Source of the DNA: Luteococcus sp038433135 | GTDB taxonomy: Bacteria > Actinomycetota > Actinomycetes > Propionibacteriales > Propionibacteriaceae | DNA length: 64,000 bases | Direction of reading: 5' to 3' | Assembly: GCF_038433135.1 (NCBI RefSeq) | Contig: NZ_JBCDMV010000020.1 | Coordinates: 62,001-126,000, forward strand | The notes under the pieces: model-generated | Database searches by the model: none | The model's input: only the letters and a program-made list of their open reading frames with translations | What the model was told of the DNA's origin: nothing | Program-made: the position numbers and the translations under genes | Shown here: piece by piece, positions 17,404-25,424 of the stretch | How the letters are laid out: every line of letters begins with the position of its first letter | Position numbering within the stretch: the stretch's first letter is position 1

Positions 17404-17652
17404 TCAGACGGCCCGGTAGTGGGCTCGCCCGCGGGTCTCCGTCGCCCAATTGCGATGGTTGCGCAGGTGCACGGCGCGCACCTTGGCGTTGTGACCCAGG
17501 TAGGCGGACACGGCGGCCGAGATGGCCACCATGACGTCCTCGGGGATCTGCTGGTTGGCCTTCAGGCTGGCAACCTCGCCCTCCAGCGCGGTGAGGCGCT
17601 TGGAGAGGTCGGCCACCAGCTCCTGCAGCTGAGCGGTACTTGCGTCAGACAT
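17404..17652 (-). CDS. Small coiled-coil protein within the transcarboxylase operon
   Basis: An 82-residue protein encoded between the 12S and 1.3S genes, starting 11 bases after the 12S stop codon. The first 35 residues form a heptad pattern (LQELVADLSKRLTALEGEV). The second part, VMVAISAAVSAYLGHNAKVR followed by RNHRNWATETRGRAHYRA, resembles the short peptide that accompanies biotin-dependent decarboxylase/carboxyltransferase alpha subunits (AAVAAYLG...W...GR). Known transcarboxylase structures contain only 5S, 12S and 1.3S. It may be an assembly or stabilising subunit; this is inference from position and pattern. Confidence 0.75.
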   Translation of the reverse strand: MSDASTAQLQELVADLSKRLTALEGEVASLKANQQIPEDVMVAISAAVSAYLGHNAKVRAVHLRNHRNWATETRGRAHYRAV

Positions 17653-17663
17653 TGTTGCTCCGA

Positions 17664-19214
17664 TCAGGCCGGCTCGAGGCCGTGCTTCTTGGCGGGACGC
17701 AGCTGGCGCTTGCTCTGCAGGATCTCCAGCGTCAAGGCGATCTGACGACGAGTGTCGGCAGGATCGATGATGTCGTCGACCTGGCCACGAGCGGCAGCCA
17801 TGTAGGGCGTGGAGAAGGTCTCGCGGTATTCCTCCACCAGTTCCTTCTTGCGGGCCTCGGGATCCTCGGCCGCGGCGATCTCCCGACGGAAGACCACGGC
17901 CGCGGCACCCTCGGCACCCATCACGGCGATCTCGGCGGACGGCCAGGCGAAGACCTTGTCGGCGCCCAGGTCCTTCGAGCACATCGCCAGGTAGGAGCCG
18001 CCGTAGGCCTTGCGCATCACGATGGTGATCTTCGGGACGGTGGCCGCCGAGTAGGCGAACAGCATCTTCGCGCCGTGGCGGATGATGCCGCCGCGCTCCT
18101 GGGCGACGCCCGGCAGGAAGCCGGGCACGTCGACGAGGTTCACGATCGGGATGTTGAAGGCATTGCAGAAGCGGATGAAGGTCGAACCCTTGTCAGAGGA
18201 GTCGATGTCCAGCACGCCCGACATCACCGACGGGTTGTTGGCGATGAAGCCGACGGTGCGTCCCACGACGCGACCGAAGCCGACCACGAGGTTCTTCGCC
18301 CAGCCCGCCCGGACCTCGAGGAAGTCGCCCCGGTCCACGATCTCGCGAATGACCTCGCGCACGTCGTAGCCCTTGTTGCTCTCCTCGGGGATGATCTCGC
18401 GCAGCCTCTGGCGCGGGGACACATTGTCGTCGGGATCGACGATCGGGGCGTCCTCGGCATTGTTCTGCGGCAGGAAGCTGAGCAGCTTCTTGGCGATCAA
18501 CAGGGCCTGCTCGTCGTCATCCGCGACGAAGCTGACCACGCCCGACGCCATCTGCGCGTCGGCGCCGCCGAGCTCGTCCTGGGTGACGTCCTCGCCGGTG
18601 ACCTGCTTGATCACGCCGGGGCCCGTGATGAACATGTGGGCCTTGCGGGTCTGGATGATGAAGTCGGTCAGAGCCGGGCTGTAGACCGCGCCACCGGCGC
18701 AGGGGCCGGCGATGATCGAGATCTGCGGCACGACGCCGGACAGCAGGACATTCTCGTAGAAGACCTTGCCGTAGCCGGACAGCGAGTCGATGCCCTCCTG
18801 GACTCGGGCGCCGCCCGAGTCGTTGATGAAGACGAAGGGCGTGCCTGTCTCGAGCGAGGCGTGCAGCGCTTCGGCCACCTTGATGTTGTGCGTCTCGCCC
18901 GCGGAGCCACCGGAAACGGTGAAGTCCTGACTGGCGAAGTGGATCGGGCGTCCGAGGACGGCTCCCGCACCGGTCACGACGCCGTCGGCGGGCATGTCTG
19001 CCTTGTCCATGCCGAAGAAGGTCGTGCGGTTCTTGCGGAAGGCACCATCCTCCAGCATGGTGCCGGGGTCGATCAGGGCATCGATGCGCTCGCGCGCGGT
19101 CATCGCGCCCTTCGCATGCTGCTTCTCGATGCGCTTCTCGCCGCCACCTGCATGGACCCGGGCCCGCTCACTGGCCAGGTGCTCGAGGCGCTCTGCCATG
19201 GTGTGCTTTGCCAT
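17664..19214 (-). CDS. mmdA: Transcarboxylase 12S subunit (methylmalonyl-CoA carboxyltransferase)
   Basis: A 516-residue carboxyltransferase that moves CO2 from methylmalonyl-CoA to biotin on the 1.3S subunit, giving propionyl-CoA. It has two crotonase-fold halves. Recognisable segments are GGGEKRIEKQHAKGAMTARE, ASQDFTVSGGSAGE, DSGGARVQEGIDSLSGYGK, IAGPCAGGAVYSPALTDF and the C-terminal RQLRPAKKHG. The P. freudenreichii subunit has 524 residues and aligns along the whole length. ATG at 19214 is preceded by AAGGAACATA. The gene follows the 5S gene by 40 bases. Confidence 0.95.
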   Translation of the reverse strand: MAKHTMAERLEHLASERARVHAGGGEKRIEKQHAKGAMTARERIDALIDPGTMLEDGAFRKNRTTFFGMDKADMPADGVVTGAGAVLGRPIHFASQDFTVSGGSAGETHNIKVAEALHASLETGTPFVFINDSGGARVQEGIDSLSGYGKVFYENVLLSGVVPQISIIAGPCAGGAVYSPALTDFIIQTRKAHMFITGPGVIKQVTGEDVTQDELGGADAQMASGVVSFVADDDEQALLIAKKLLSFLPQNNAEDAPIVDPDDNVSPRQRLREIIPEESNKGYDVREVIREIVDRGDFLEVRAGWAKNLVVGFGRVVGRTVGFIANNPSVMSGVLDIDSSDKGSTFIRFCNAFNIPIVNLVDVPGFLPGVAQERGGIIRHGAKMLFAYSAATVPKITIVMRKAYGGSYLAMCSKDLGADKVFAWPSAEIAVMGAEGAAAVVFRREIAAAEDPEARKKELVEEYRETFSTPYMAAARGQVDDIIDPADTRRQIALTLEILQSKRQLRPAKKHGLEPA

Positions 19215-19254
19215 TATGTTCCTTAGTCTTTTCGACTCGTGGGTTTGTCGTCGA

Positions 19255-20751
19255 TCAGGCCGGCTCGACCTTGACGCTGTGCTGGCGCCCGTCGAAGCTG
19301 ACGTTGTAGGTGATCGGCGAGCTGAGCGCCTGTGCCTTGCCCGCGGCGACGTCCGCCTCGCGCTTGAGCTGATCGGGGGTCTTGCCGACATTCTTCGGGC
19401 CATCCTGACGGGAGGCGAAGAACTTCGGGGCGACGCCCGGGAACATGGCGTTGGTCAGCACGTCCTCCTCGGAGCCGTTGAAGCCGGGCAGCGCCTGGGC
19501 GTCGGTCTCCAGCTTCTCCCACTCGGGCTCCAGCAGATCGGCCGGACGACCGGTGATGACGTCCTTCTTCTGCTGAGCCTTGGCGGCCTCGACGACCTCG
19601 GGATTGCGCTCGCCGATGCACTCGCCGTAGTAGCCGAGCATCAGGTCGGCGAACTCGCCAGTCATCACCTTGTAGCGGCCCATCAGGACGTTGAACACGG
19701 CCTGGGTGCCGACGATCTGGCTGGACGGGGTCACCAGCGGCGGGTAGCCGGCGTCCTTCTTGACGACGGGCACCTCCTCCATGACCTCCTTGATGCGGTC
19801 ACCCGCACCCTGGGCCTTGAGCTGGCTCTCCATGTTGGACAGCATGCCGCCGGGGATCTGGCTACGGAAGATGTCGGTGTCCACCAGGGTGGCCGATTCG
19901 AATTCCTTGTACTTCGGGCGGATCGTGGAGAAGTGGTCGCGGATGGAGATCAGGCGATCCATGTCCAGCCCGGTGGTGTACTCGGTGCCCTCGAGCATCT
20001 CGACGAGGCTCTCGGTCGGGTTGTGGCCCGGGCCGAGCGACATCGAGCTGATCGCGGTGTCGACGACGTCGGCGCCGGCCTCGATGGCCTTCATCAGGGT
20101 GACCAGGGTCACGCCGGTGGTGGAGTGGCAGTGGACGTTGATCTGGGTGTCCTCGCCGTAGGTCTCCTTGATGCCACGGATGATGTCGTAGGCGGGCTGC
20201 GGCTTGAGCAGGGCGGCCATGTCCTTGAAGGCGATGGAATCGGCACCCATGTCCAGCAGCTGGCCGGCGAGCTTCACGTAGCCCTCGGTCGTGTGCAGCG
20301 GGGAGATGGTGTAGCAGATGGTGCCCTGGGCATGCTTGCCCGTCTTCTTGACCGCCTGCATGGCCTGGGCCATGTTGCGGGGGTCGTTCAGGGCGTCGAA
20401 GACGCGGAAGACGTCCATGCCGTTCTCGGCGGACTTCTCGACGAACTTCTCGACGACCATGTCTTCGTAGTGGCGGTAGCCCAGCAGGTTCTGACCACGC
20501 AGCAGCATCTGCAGCTTGCTGTTGGGCAGCAGCTTGCGGAAGGTGCGCAGCCGCTCCCACGGGTCTTCGTTCAGGAATCGGATGCAGGAATCGAAGGTGG
20601 CCCCGCCCCAGCACTCAACAGACCAGTAGCCGGCTGCATCAATGTCAGCACAGGCTTCGACCATGTCCTCCATGGCCATACGGGTAGCCATCAGGCTCTG
20701 GTGTGCGTCGCGGAGAGCGACCTCGGTAACGCCAATTTGTCGCGGACTCAT
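19255..20751 (-). CDS. Transcarboxylase 5S subunit (pyruvate carboxyltransferase)
   Basis: A 498-residue subunit that transfers CO2 from carboxybiotin to pyruvate, forming oxaloacetate for the reductive arm of propionic fermentation. It is a TIM barrel with metal ligands in ALRDAHQSL (Asp15) and NVHCHST, and a carbamylated lysine in ADSIAFKDMA near residue 176. A carboxylase-type helical domain and a C-terminal YNVSFDGRQHSVKVEP tail that docks the 1.3S subunit follow. The start MSPRQIGVTE matches P. freudenreichii 5S (MSPRE...), with AAGGATG upstream. It leads the operon 5S-12S-82aa-1.3S. Confidence 0.95.
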   Translation of the reverse strand: MSPRQIGVTEVALRDAHQSLMATRMAMEDMVEACADIDAAGYWSVECWGGATFDSCIRFLNEDPWERLRTFRKLLPNSKLQMLLRGQNLLGYRHYEDMVVEKFVEKSAENGMDVFRVFDALNDPRNMAQAMQAVKKTGKHAQGTICYTISPLHTTEGYVKLAGQLLDMGADSIAFKDMAALLKPQPAYDIIRGIKETYGEDTQINVHCHSTTGVTLVTLMKAIEAGADVVDTAISSMSLGPGHNPTESLVEMLEGTEYTTGLDMDRLISIRDHFSTIRPKYKEFESATLVDTDIFRSQIPGGMLSNMESQLKAQGAGDRIKEVMEEVPVVKKDAGYPPLVTPSSQIVGTQAVFNVLMGRYKVMTGEFADLMLGYYGECIGERNPEVVEAAKAQQKKDVITGRPADLLEPEWEKLETDAQALPGFNGSEEDVLTNAMFPGVAPKFFASRQDGPKNVGKTPDQLKREADVAAGKAQALSSPITYNVSFDGRQHSVKVEPA

Positions 20752-20800
20752 GTGTCCCATCCTTACATGCTCCGGCTCCAGTGGACAGACCGGGGTGGCA

Positions 20801-20820
20801 TTTGTGCAGGCGCGCACAAA
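20801..20820. promoter_or_regulatory. Palindrome TTTGTGC-N6-GCACAAA upstream of 5S
   Basis: A perfect 7-bp inverted repeat with a 6-base spacer, 50 bases upstream of the 5S start. The inner TGTG-N8-CACA has the spacing of CRP/GlxR-type operators. Confidence 0.55.
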
Positions 20821-20870
20821 AGGCGGCGGAGACATTTCCAGCCATGGTCAAACCACAAGCGAAAATGCCC

Positions 20871-20886
20871 CGTGACAAGGGTCACA
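20871..20886. promoter_or_regulatory. CRP/GlxR-like site upstream of the transcarboxylase operon
   Basis: CGTGACAAGGGTCACA differs from the consensus TGTGA-N6-TCACA at one outer base. It lies about 120 bases before the 5S start, 68 bases centre to centre from the palindrome at 20801-20820. Confidence 0.5.
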
Positions 20887-20921
20887 ACCCGTGGCCCCGG
20901 CAGCCATGCCAGACTCATGGC

Positions 20922-21191
20922 ATGACCCGTGAACTGAAGTCGAATGACTGCACCGGCAAGTGCGACTGGAAGCCCACCGAGGAAGTGAGCGACGGTCTGC
21001 GGATCTTCGCCTGCTCCGGTTGCGGCAGCGAGTGGACCAGCGAGCTCGGCTGGACCCCGCGCAATGCCGACGGTGAGGTCTCCCCCGCCGTCCTGGCCGA
21101 GAAGGCCGCGGCCCGGCCGCAGACCGTGATGGAGGCCCCCGTCGAGCGAGCCCTCGAGGGCAACGGCGGCAACGGCGTCGGGGGCTGGTGA
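20922..21191 (+). CDS. Small zinc-ribbon-like protein
   Basis: An 89-residue hypothetical protein. Four cysteines in the pattern C-x3-C (DCTGKC) and C-x2-C (FACSGCGSEW) about 18 residues apart suggest a zinc ribbon. The remainder is acidic and ends in a Gly/Asn-rich tail (EGNGGNGVGGW). No family name is recognised. ATG at 20922 is preceded by CAGACT with a 6-base gap, a weak -10 for a leaderless mRNA; upstream in-frame ATGs lack support. It is divergent from the transcarboxylase operon and is followed by GC-rich palindromes. Confidence 0.65.
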   Translation: MTRELKSNDCTGKCDWKPTEEVSDGLRIFACSGCGSEWTSELGWTPRNADGEVSPAVLAEKAAARPQTVMEAPVERALEGNGGNGVGGW

Positions 21192-21198
21192 CCCCACC

Positions 21199-21247
21199 TT
21201 GGGGGCTACGTCCCCCCAAACCCCCTCACGGGGGCTCCGCCCCCGTG
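21199..21247 (+). repeat. GC-rich interspersed palindromic repeat, copy 3, plus hairpin
   Basis: TTGGGGGCTACGTCCCCCC followed by AAACCCCCTCACGG (21199-21232) matches copies at 10834 and 10995. It runs into a 9-bp stem hairpin CACGGGGGC-TCC-GCCCCCGTG (21227-21247). Confidence 0.6.
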
Positions 21248-21313
21248 AACCCCCGAAGACCTTGAAGTCGCTTCGCTCCACTCCTTCTGTTCCGGATCCC
21301 GTGAGGGAGTGAA

Positions 21314-21349
21314 GAACCGGCCGGCTCCCCCAAGGGGAACCGGCCGGTT
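21314..21349. terminator. Terminator between the zinc-ribbon gene and fbaA
   Basis: Stem GAACCGGCCGGCTCCCC against GGGGAACCGGCCGGTTC with one mismatch and a CAA loop, followed on the plus strand by GTTGTTC. It serves fbaA on the minus strand and possibly the convergent small gene. Confidence 0.7.
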
Positions 21350-21369
21350 CGTTGTTCAGGTGTGAGCGA

Positions 21370-22395
21370 TCAGGCGGTGTGGGTACCGGCCGAACGCAGC
21401 TGCTGGCAGGCCTCGACGATGCGAGCGGCCATGCCGGCCTCGGCCAGCTTGCCCCAGGCGCGCGGGTCGTACATCTTCTTGTTGCCGACCTCGCCGTCGA
21501 TCTTCAGCACGCCGTCGTAGTTCTTGAACATGTGCTCGACCACGGGGCGGGTGAAGGCGTACTGGGTGTCGGTGTCGACGTTCATCTTCACGACGCCGAA
21601 GTCCACCGCGTCGCTGATCTCCTGGGCGGTCGAGCCCGAGCCACCGTGGAAGACGAGCGCGAAGGGCTTCTCCTGGCCGTACTTCTGGCCAACGGCATCC
21701 TGCAGGTCCTTCAGGATCTCCGGGCGCAGCTTGACGTTGCCGGGCTTGTAGACGCCGTGCACGTTGCCGAAGGTGAAGGCGACGATGTAGGCGCCCTTCT
21801 CACCCAGGCCCAGCACCTCGGCGGTACGCAGGGCGTCCGACGGCTGGGTGTACAGCTTGTCGTTGATCTCGCCGACGACACCGTCCTCCTCGCCGCCGAC
21901 GGCGCCGATCTCGATCTCCAGGATCTGGTGGTTGGCGCTGGTCTTGCTAAGCAGCTCATCGGCGATGGAGAGGTTCTTCTCCAGATCGTCCATGGCCGAA
22001 CCGTCCCACATGTGGGAGTTGAAGATCGGGTCCTGGCCCTTGGCGACGCGCTCGGCCGAGGCCTCGAGCAGCGGACGGACGTAGGTGTCCAGCTTGTTCT
22101 CGGGGCAGTGATCGGTGTGCAGGCCGACATTGATCGGGTACTGCTTGGCAACCTCACGGGCGTAGTCGGCCAGCGCGATGGCACCGACGATCATGTTCTT
22201 CTGGGTGGGGCCCGACGCGTACTCGGCGCCACCGGTGGAGAGCTGGAGGATGCCGTCGCTGCCAGCCTCGGCGAAGCCCTGCAGCGCAGCGTTGACGGTC
22301 TGGGAGGAGGTCACGTTGATGGCGGGGTAGGCGAACTTGCCGGCCTTGGCCCGCGCGTACATTTCGGCGTAGACCTCGGGAGTTGCGATGGGCAT
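21370..22395 (-). CDS. fbaA: Fructose-bisphosphate aldolase, class II
   Basis: Zinc-dependent aldolase that cleaves fructose 1,6-bisphosphate into glyceraldehyde 3-phosphate and dihydroxyacetone phosphate. The 341 residues are typical for the class IIA type. GLHTDHCPENKLD holds catalytic Asp95 and zinc ligand His96, and VFHGGSGS supplies another His ligand and the phosphate-binding glycines. KMNVDTDTQYAF is the second substrate-binding signature. AAAGAGG lies upstream of the ATG. It is transcribed leftward after the small membrane protein gene, with 141 bases between them. Confidence 0.96.
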   Translation of the reverse strand: MPIATPEVYAEMYARAKAGKFAYPAINVTSSQTVNAALQGFAEAGSDGILQLSTGGAEYASGPTQKNMIVGAIALADYAREVAKQYPINVGLHTDHCPENKLDTYVRPLLEASAERVAKGQDPIFNSHMWDGSAMDDLEKNLSIADELLSKTSANHQILEIEIGAVGGEEDGVVGEINDKLYTQPSDALRTAEVLGLGEKGAYIVAFTFGNVHGVYKPGNVKLRPEILKDLQDAVGQKYGQEKPFALVFHGGSGSTAQEISDAVDFGVVKMNVDTDTQYAFTRPVVEHMFKNYDGVLKIDGEVGNKKMYDPRAWGKLAEAGMAARIVEACQQLRSAGTHTA

Positions 22396-22536
22396 ATCTG
22401 CCTCTTTCTATGGGTTGGTGTTGCTCACGGCCATTCTTCCAAAGATGGCCAAGCTGCGCAGCAGCGGGGTGCAATCTGCCCCGCCCAGCGCCGCGGGGAC
22501 GGTTCAGCCGACCGCGAAGCCCCGGGGCGCGATGGA

Positions 22537-23106
22537 TCAGAAGAGCGTGTCCAGACCACTCAGGTCAAGGCCGTGCCGCCCGCCAGACAGGGCGCGCACA
22601 CCGCCGTCGATGGTGCCCGGCAACGCGTCCAGGAAGCTCAGCGGCATCGACCAGACCTTGCCCTGCACCGCCTCCACCACCAGTTCCGGGCCGGCGCCAA
22701 CCTTCAGCCCGGCGGTCTTCAGCGCGCGCACCTGCTCCCAGGTGAGCTCCAGCACCGCGCCTTCCAGGGTGTGCAGCCGCAGTCCGCCCCGATGTGCCTC
22801 CAGCGCGGCACCGCGGCCGATCCGGGTCAGGTTGCGCTGGGCTTGCAGCAGCCGGGCCGCGGTGATGCCGATCATCACCAGGCTGACCGCATAGCCGGCC
22901 ACCAGCAACCAGGGGCTGCCCCACTCGTCGCGCTTCCACCACCACAGCCCGGTCCAGGCCGCGGCGCCCAGCAGCATGAACAGGATCGAGCGACGCAGCG
23001 CGGACGCAAGGTTTGCCACCGCATTCGCCATCGGCACGGGGTTGAAACCCACCACGAAGGACGGGGCCTGGTTCGCGGCAGAGGGCATCTGGCTCATGGG
23101 GCCCAT
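22537..23106 (-). CDS. Small two-helix membrane protein with PH-like cytosolic domain
   Basis: A 189-residue protein. Residues about 35-85 contain two hydrophobic helices (SILFMLLGAAAWTGLWWW and LLVAGYAVSLVMIGI). The C-terminal 100 residues alternate hydrophobic and charged positions in short beta strands (GGLRLHTLEGAVLELTWEQV, VWSMPLSFLDAL), as in small PH-like domains. No named family or function is recognised. Two in-frame ATGs, 23106 and 23097, are equally possible. It starts 14 bases after the GntR-regulator gene and probably shares its transcript. Confidence 0.6.
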   Translation of the reverse strand: MGPMSQMPSAANQAPSFVVGFNPVPMANAVANLASALRRSILFMLLGAAAWTGLWWWKRDEWGSPWLLVAGYAVSLVMIGITAARLLQAQRNLTRIGRGAALEAHRGGLRLHTLEGAVLELTWEQVRALKTAGLKVGAGPELVVEAVQGKVWSMPLSFLDALPGTIDGGVRALSGGRHGLDLSGLDTLF

Positions 23107-23120
23107 CGTAGGGGAATGGG

Positions 23121-23855
23121 TCAGCGGGTCTGGTCGCGCGGATGCAGCGTCGAGTGGATCCGGTAGCGATCCCCGCGGTACTTGCTGATCGAGTACTCCA
23201 CCACGATGTCCTCGGCAAAGGTGAGTCGCTCGGTGACCAGCAGCGGGGCGCGGCGGGCTATCCCCAAGATCCGGGCGTGCAGGGCGTCGGCCGCCTCGGC
23301 GCTGACATTCTGTTCGCCGCGGGTGACCACCAGTCCGTAGCGCTCGGCCATCAGGTCGTAGACGGTGTTCAGCTTGTGATCCAGCAGGTCGGGCATCAGC
23401 CGCGACGGATACCACCCCACCTCGTGCGCCATCGGGGTGCCGTCGGCCAGGCGCAGGCGTTCCAACCGCACCACCGGCTCGCCGGGCTCGATCTCCAGCC
23501 CGGAGGCAACCCGTTCACTGGCTGGTTCCTCGGCGGCGGCCAGCACCACCGTGCGGGGCTTCAGCCCGCGGGCCCGCATCTCCCGGCTGAAGCTCATCAG
23601 GTGCAGTCGGGAATTGACCCGCGGCCCGGTGACATAGGTGCCCTTGCCCTGAGTGCGTTCCAGCAGGCCCTCGTCCACCAGGTCACTGATCGCCTGCCGG
23701 ATGGTCACCCGGCTGACACCCAGCTGGTTGACCAGTTCGCGTTCGGACGCCAGGGCATCCCCGGCGTGCAGTTCCTCCTGGATCCGGCGCTGCAGGATCT
23801 GGCGCACCTGCGCGCGCTTGGTGGCGATCACCTTGTCGTCCTCGACGACGTCCAT
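23121..23855 (-). CDS. GntR-family regulator with UTRA effector domain (HutC type)
   Basis: A 244-residue transcription factor. The N-terminal winged helix (about residues 10-75) contains LASERELVNQLGVSRVTIRQ, the GntR signature. The UTRA ligand-binding domain follows from FSREMRARGLKP to the C-terminus. Such regulators often sense amino sugars, histidine derivatives or other small metabolites. ATG at 23855 is chosen over 23918 because GGAGG precedes it at good spacing. A possible operator TTGGT-N11-ACCA lies about 20 bases upstream of the gene, but the match is loose. Confidence 0.85.
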   Translation of the reverse strand: MDVVEDDKVIATKRAQVRQILQRRIQEELHAGDALASERELVNQLGVSRVTIRQAISDLVDEGLLERTQGKGTYVTGPRVNSRLHLMSFSREMRARGLKPRTVVLAAAEEPASERVASGLEIEPGEPVVRLERLRLADGTPMAHEVGWYPSRLMPDLLDHKLNTVYDLMAERYGLVVTRGEQNVSAEAADALHARILGIARRAPLLVTERLTFAEDIVVEYSISKYRGDRYRIHSTLHPRDQTR

Positions 23856-23939
23856 CCCGACCTCCGCTGCCGAACCACCCACGCTTGTGGTCTCTGGAGA
23901 ATACCAATTGCAGCCCAAGTGGTCTGCTGCCGGGGTGCT

Positions 23940-24566
23940 TCAGGCGTGCTGCAGGGCCCAGGCGTACATGGCGATCGCCGCGGCCGCCCCGGCATTGATG
24001 GAGCGGGTGGAGCCGTACTGGGTGATCGCCACCAGCTTGCTGCAGGCCGCCACCATCTCCTCGGTCAGCCCCGGCCCCTCGGAACCGAAGACCAGGCAGC
24101 AGCGTTGCGGCAACGGCTCGTGCTCCAAGGCCACCGAGCCGGGCAGGTTGTCCACCCCCACCAGCGTGACGCCCTCGTCCTGTGCCCACCGGGCCAGCGA
24201 TTCGACGTCGGGGTGGTGGTGCACGTGCAGGTACCGGTCGGTCACCATGGCACCCCGGCGGTTCCAGCGGCGCCGTCCGACGATGTGTACCCCCGCCACG
24301 TTGAAGGCATTGGCGGTGCGCACCATCGAGCCGATGTTGAAGTCGTGCTCCCAGTTCTGGATGGCGATGTGCAGGCCATGACGACGGGTGTCCAACTCTG
24401 CGACGATCGCCTCCAGTCGCCAGTAGCGGAATTCGTCCAGCACATTGCGCCGGTCGCCGTCTCGTAGCAGTTCCGGATCCAGCCGAGGGTCGTCCGGCCA
24501 GGGCTCGGGGTGCGGCCCGACACCGGTCGTCGGGGCCGTGGGGTCGTCGGGGCTCAGCGTGGTCAC
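23940..24566 (-). CDS. SpoU/TrmH-family RNA 2'-O-methyltransferase
   Basis: A 208-residue SPOUT methyltransferase. Motif 1 is in HIAIQNWEHDFNIGSMVRTANAF read in overlapping parts as NWEHDFNIGSMVRTAN, motif 2 is VFGSEGPGL, and motif 3 is SINAGAAAAIAMYAW, which form the trefoil knot that binds S-adenosylmethionine. The RNA target (tRNA Gm18-like or rRNA) is not determined by the sequence. The GTG at 24566 is only 25 bases from the divergent DedA gene start, and a -10-like TAACGT lies 8 bases upstream. Confidence 0.85.
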   Translation of the reverse strand: MTTLSPDDPTAPTTGVGPHPEPWPDDPRLDPELLRDGDRRNVLDEFRYWRLEAIVAELDTRRHGLHIAIQNWEHDFNIGSMVRTANAFNVAGVHIVGRRRWNRRGAMVTDRYLHVHHHPDVESLARWAQDEGVTLVGVDNLPGSVALEHEPLPQRCCLVFGSEGPGLTEEMVAACSKLVAITQYGSTRSINAGAAAAIAMYAWALQHA

Positions 24567-24574
24567 AGTCCCCC

Positions 24575-24584
24575 ACGTTAGCCT
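24575..24584. promoter_or_regulatory. Overlapping divergent -10 elements
   Basis: TAGCCT on the plus strand (24579-24584) and TAACGT on the minus strand (24575-24580) share two base pairs. They lie 7 and 8 bases from the divergent GTG starts at 24592 and 24566, so both mRNAs may be leaderless. Confidence 0.5.
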
Positions 24585-24591
24585 TTGGGGC

Positions 24592-25296
24592 GTGACCGAC
24601 CTGATGAGCACCGTGCTGTTGACTCCGATGCTGATGCCCGATTGGCTGGACCCCGCCACCCTGATCCACAATCTGGGCAACTGGGCGTTGTGGGGCGTGG
24701 CGGTGATCCTCTTCCTGGAGTGCGCCATCTTCCCGGTGCTGCCCGGCGACTCGCTGCTGTTCACCGTCGGGATGTTCATCGCGATGAACCCGCCGTCGAT
24801 CACCTTCGGCTCCATGAGCAAGCCGATGGTGCTGGTCGTGGCCTGCCTGGTGATGACCTTCTTCGCCATCGTCGGCAACATGGCCGGTTACTACGTCGGC
24901 AAGTTCATCAGCCCCTGGCTGTTCAAGCCGCGGGACAACTTCTTCGGCAAGATCTTCAGCGAGAAGCACCTGCAGCAGTCACACGACTTCTTCGAGCGCT
25001 ACGGCTCCAAGGCGCTGGTGCTGGGCCGCTTCGTGCCCTTCGTGCGCACCTTCGTCACCATGGTGGCCGGCGCCACCAACATGAACTTCCGGCACTTCAT
25101 CACCTGGACCGCGATCGGCGGCGTGATCTGGGTCTGGGGCGTCACGCTGCTGGGCTACCTGCTGGGCAATGTGAAGTTCATCGGCGACAACATCGACGCG
25201 GTGCTGCTGCTGATCGTCCTGATCTCGGTGCTGCCGATGGTCTTCGAGTGGTGGAACGAGAAGCGCAAGGCCAAGGCCGAGCGCGTCGACGCCTGA
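24592..25296 (+). CDS. DedA/SNARE-associated family membrane protein
   Basis: A 234-residue polytopic membrane protein of the DedA family, thought to act in lipid scrambling or undecaprenyl-phosphate recycling. ECAIFPVLPGDSLLF near residue 40 and GRFVPFVRTFVTMVAGATNM with the conserved Arg residues are family signatures (the latter named here by its first and last parts). Hydrophobic helices flank both re-entrant loops. A short charged tail KRKAKAERVDA ends it. The GTG start has a -10 TAGCCT 7 bases upstream; an ATG four codons in is an alternative. Confidence 0.88.
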   Translation: MTDLMSTVLLTPMLMPDWLDPATLIHNLGNWALWGVAVILFLECAIFPVLPGDSLLFTVGMFIAMNPPSITFGSMSKPMVLVVACLVMTFFAIVGNMAGYYVGKFISPWLFKPRDNFFGKIFSEKHLQQSHDFFERYGSKALVLGRFVPFVRTFVTMVAGATNMNFRHFITWTAIGGVIWVWGVTLLGYLLGNVKFIGDNIDAVLLLIVLISVLPMVFEWWNEKRKAKAERVDA

Positions 25297-25346
25297 GCAG
25301 CTTCCGTCGCCTGAGCCGCTCCCCCGCCTGGCCCGGGCCTCCAGCA

Positions 25347-25413
25347 CCGCGCAGCAGTTGAGTGCACATGCAGTTGCTCCAGCGGCTGCCCCCTTGCAGT
25401 AACTGCTGCGCAG
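25347..25413. repeat. 67-bp palindromic repeat, copy A
   Basis: An imperfect palindrome beginning CCGCGCAGCAGTTGA and ending AACTGCTGCGCAG. It aligns without gaps to copy B at 26488-26554 at 49 of 67 positions. It starts 50 bases after the DedA gene and ends 12 bases before the stop of the AbiEi-like gene. Confidence 0.65.
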
Positions 25414-25424
25414 TGGGTCATGGG

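Noticed and set aside
16785..17534. A plus-strand gene in the 16.8-17.5 kb region
   Set aside because: The frame crosses two terminator hairpins and the antisense of the 1.3S gene, has no ribosome binding site and matches no family.
17640..20925. Long plus-strand open frames opposite the transcarboxylase genes
   Set aside because: 12S and 5S are certain on the minus strand; the opposite frames are codon-bias shadows.
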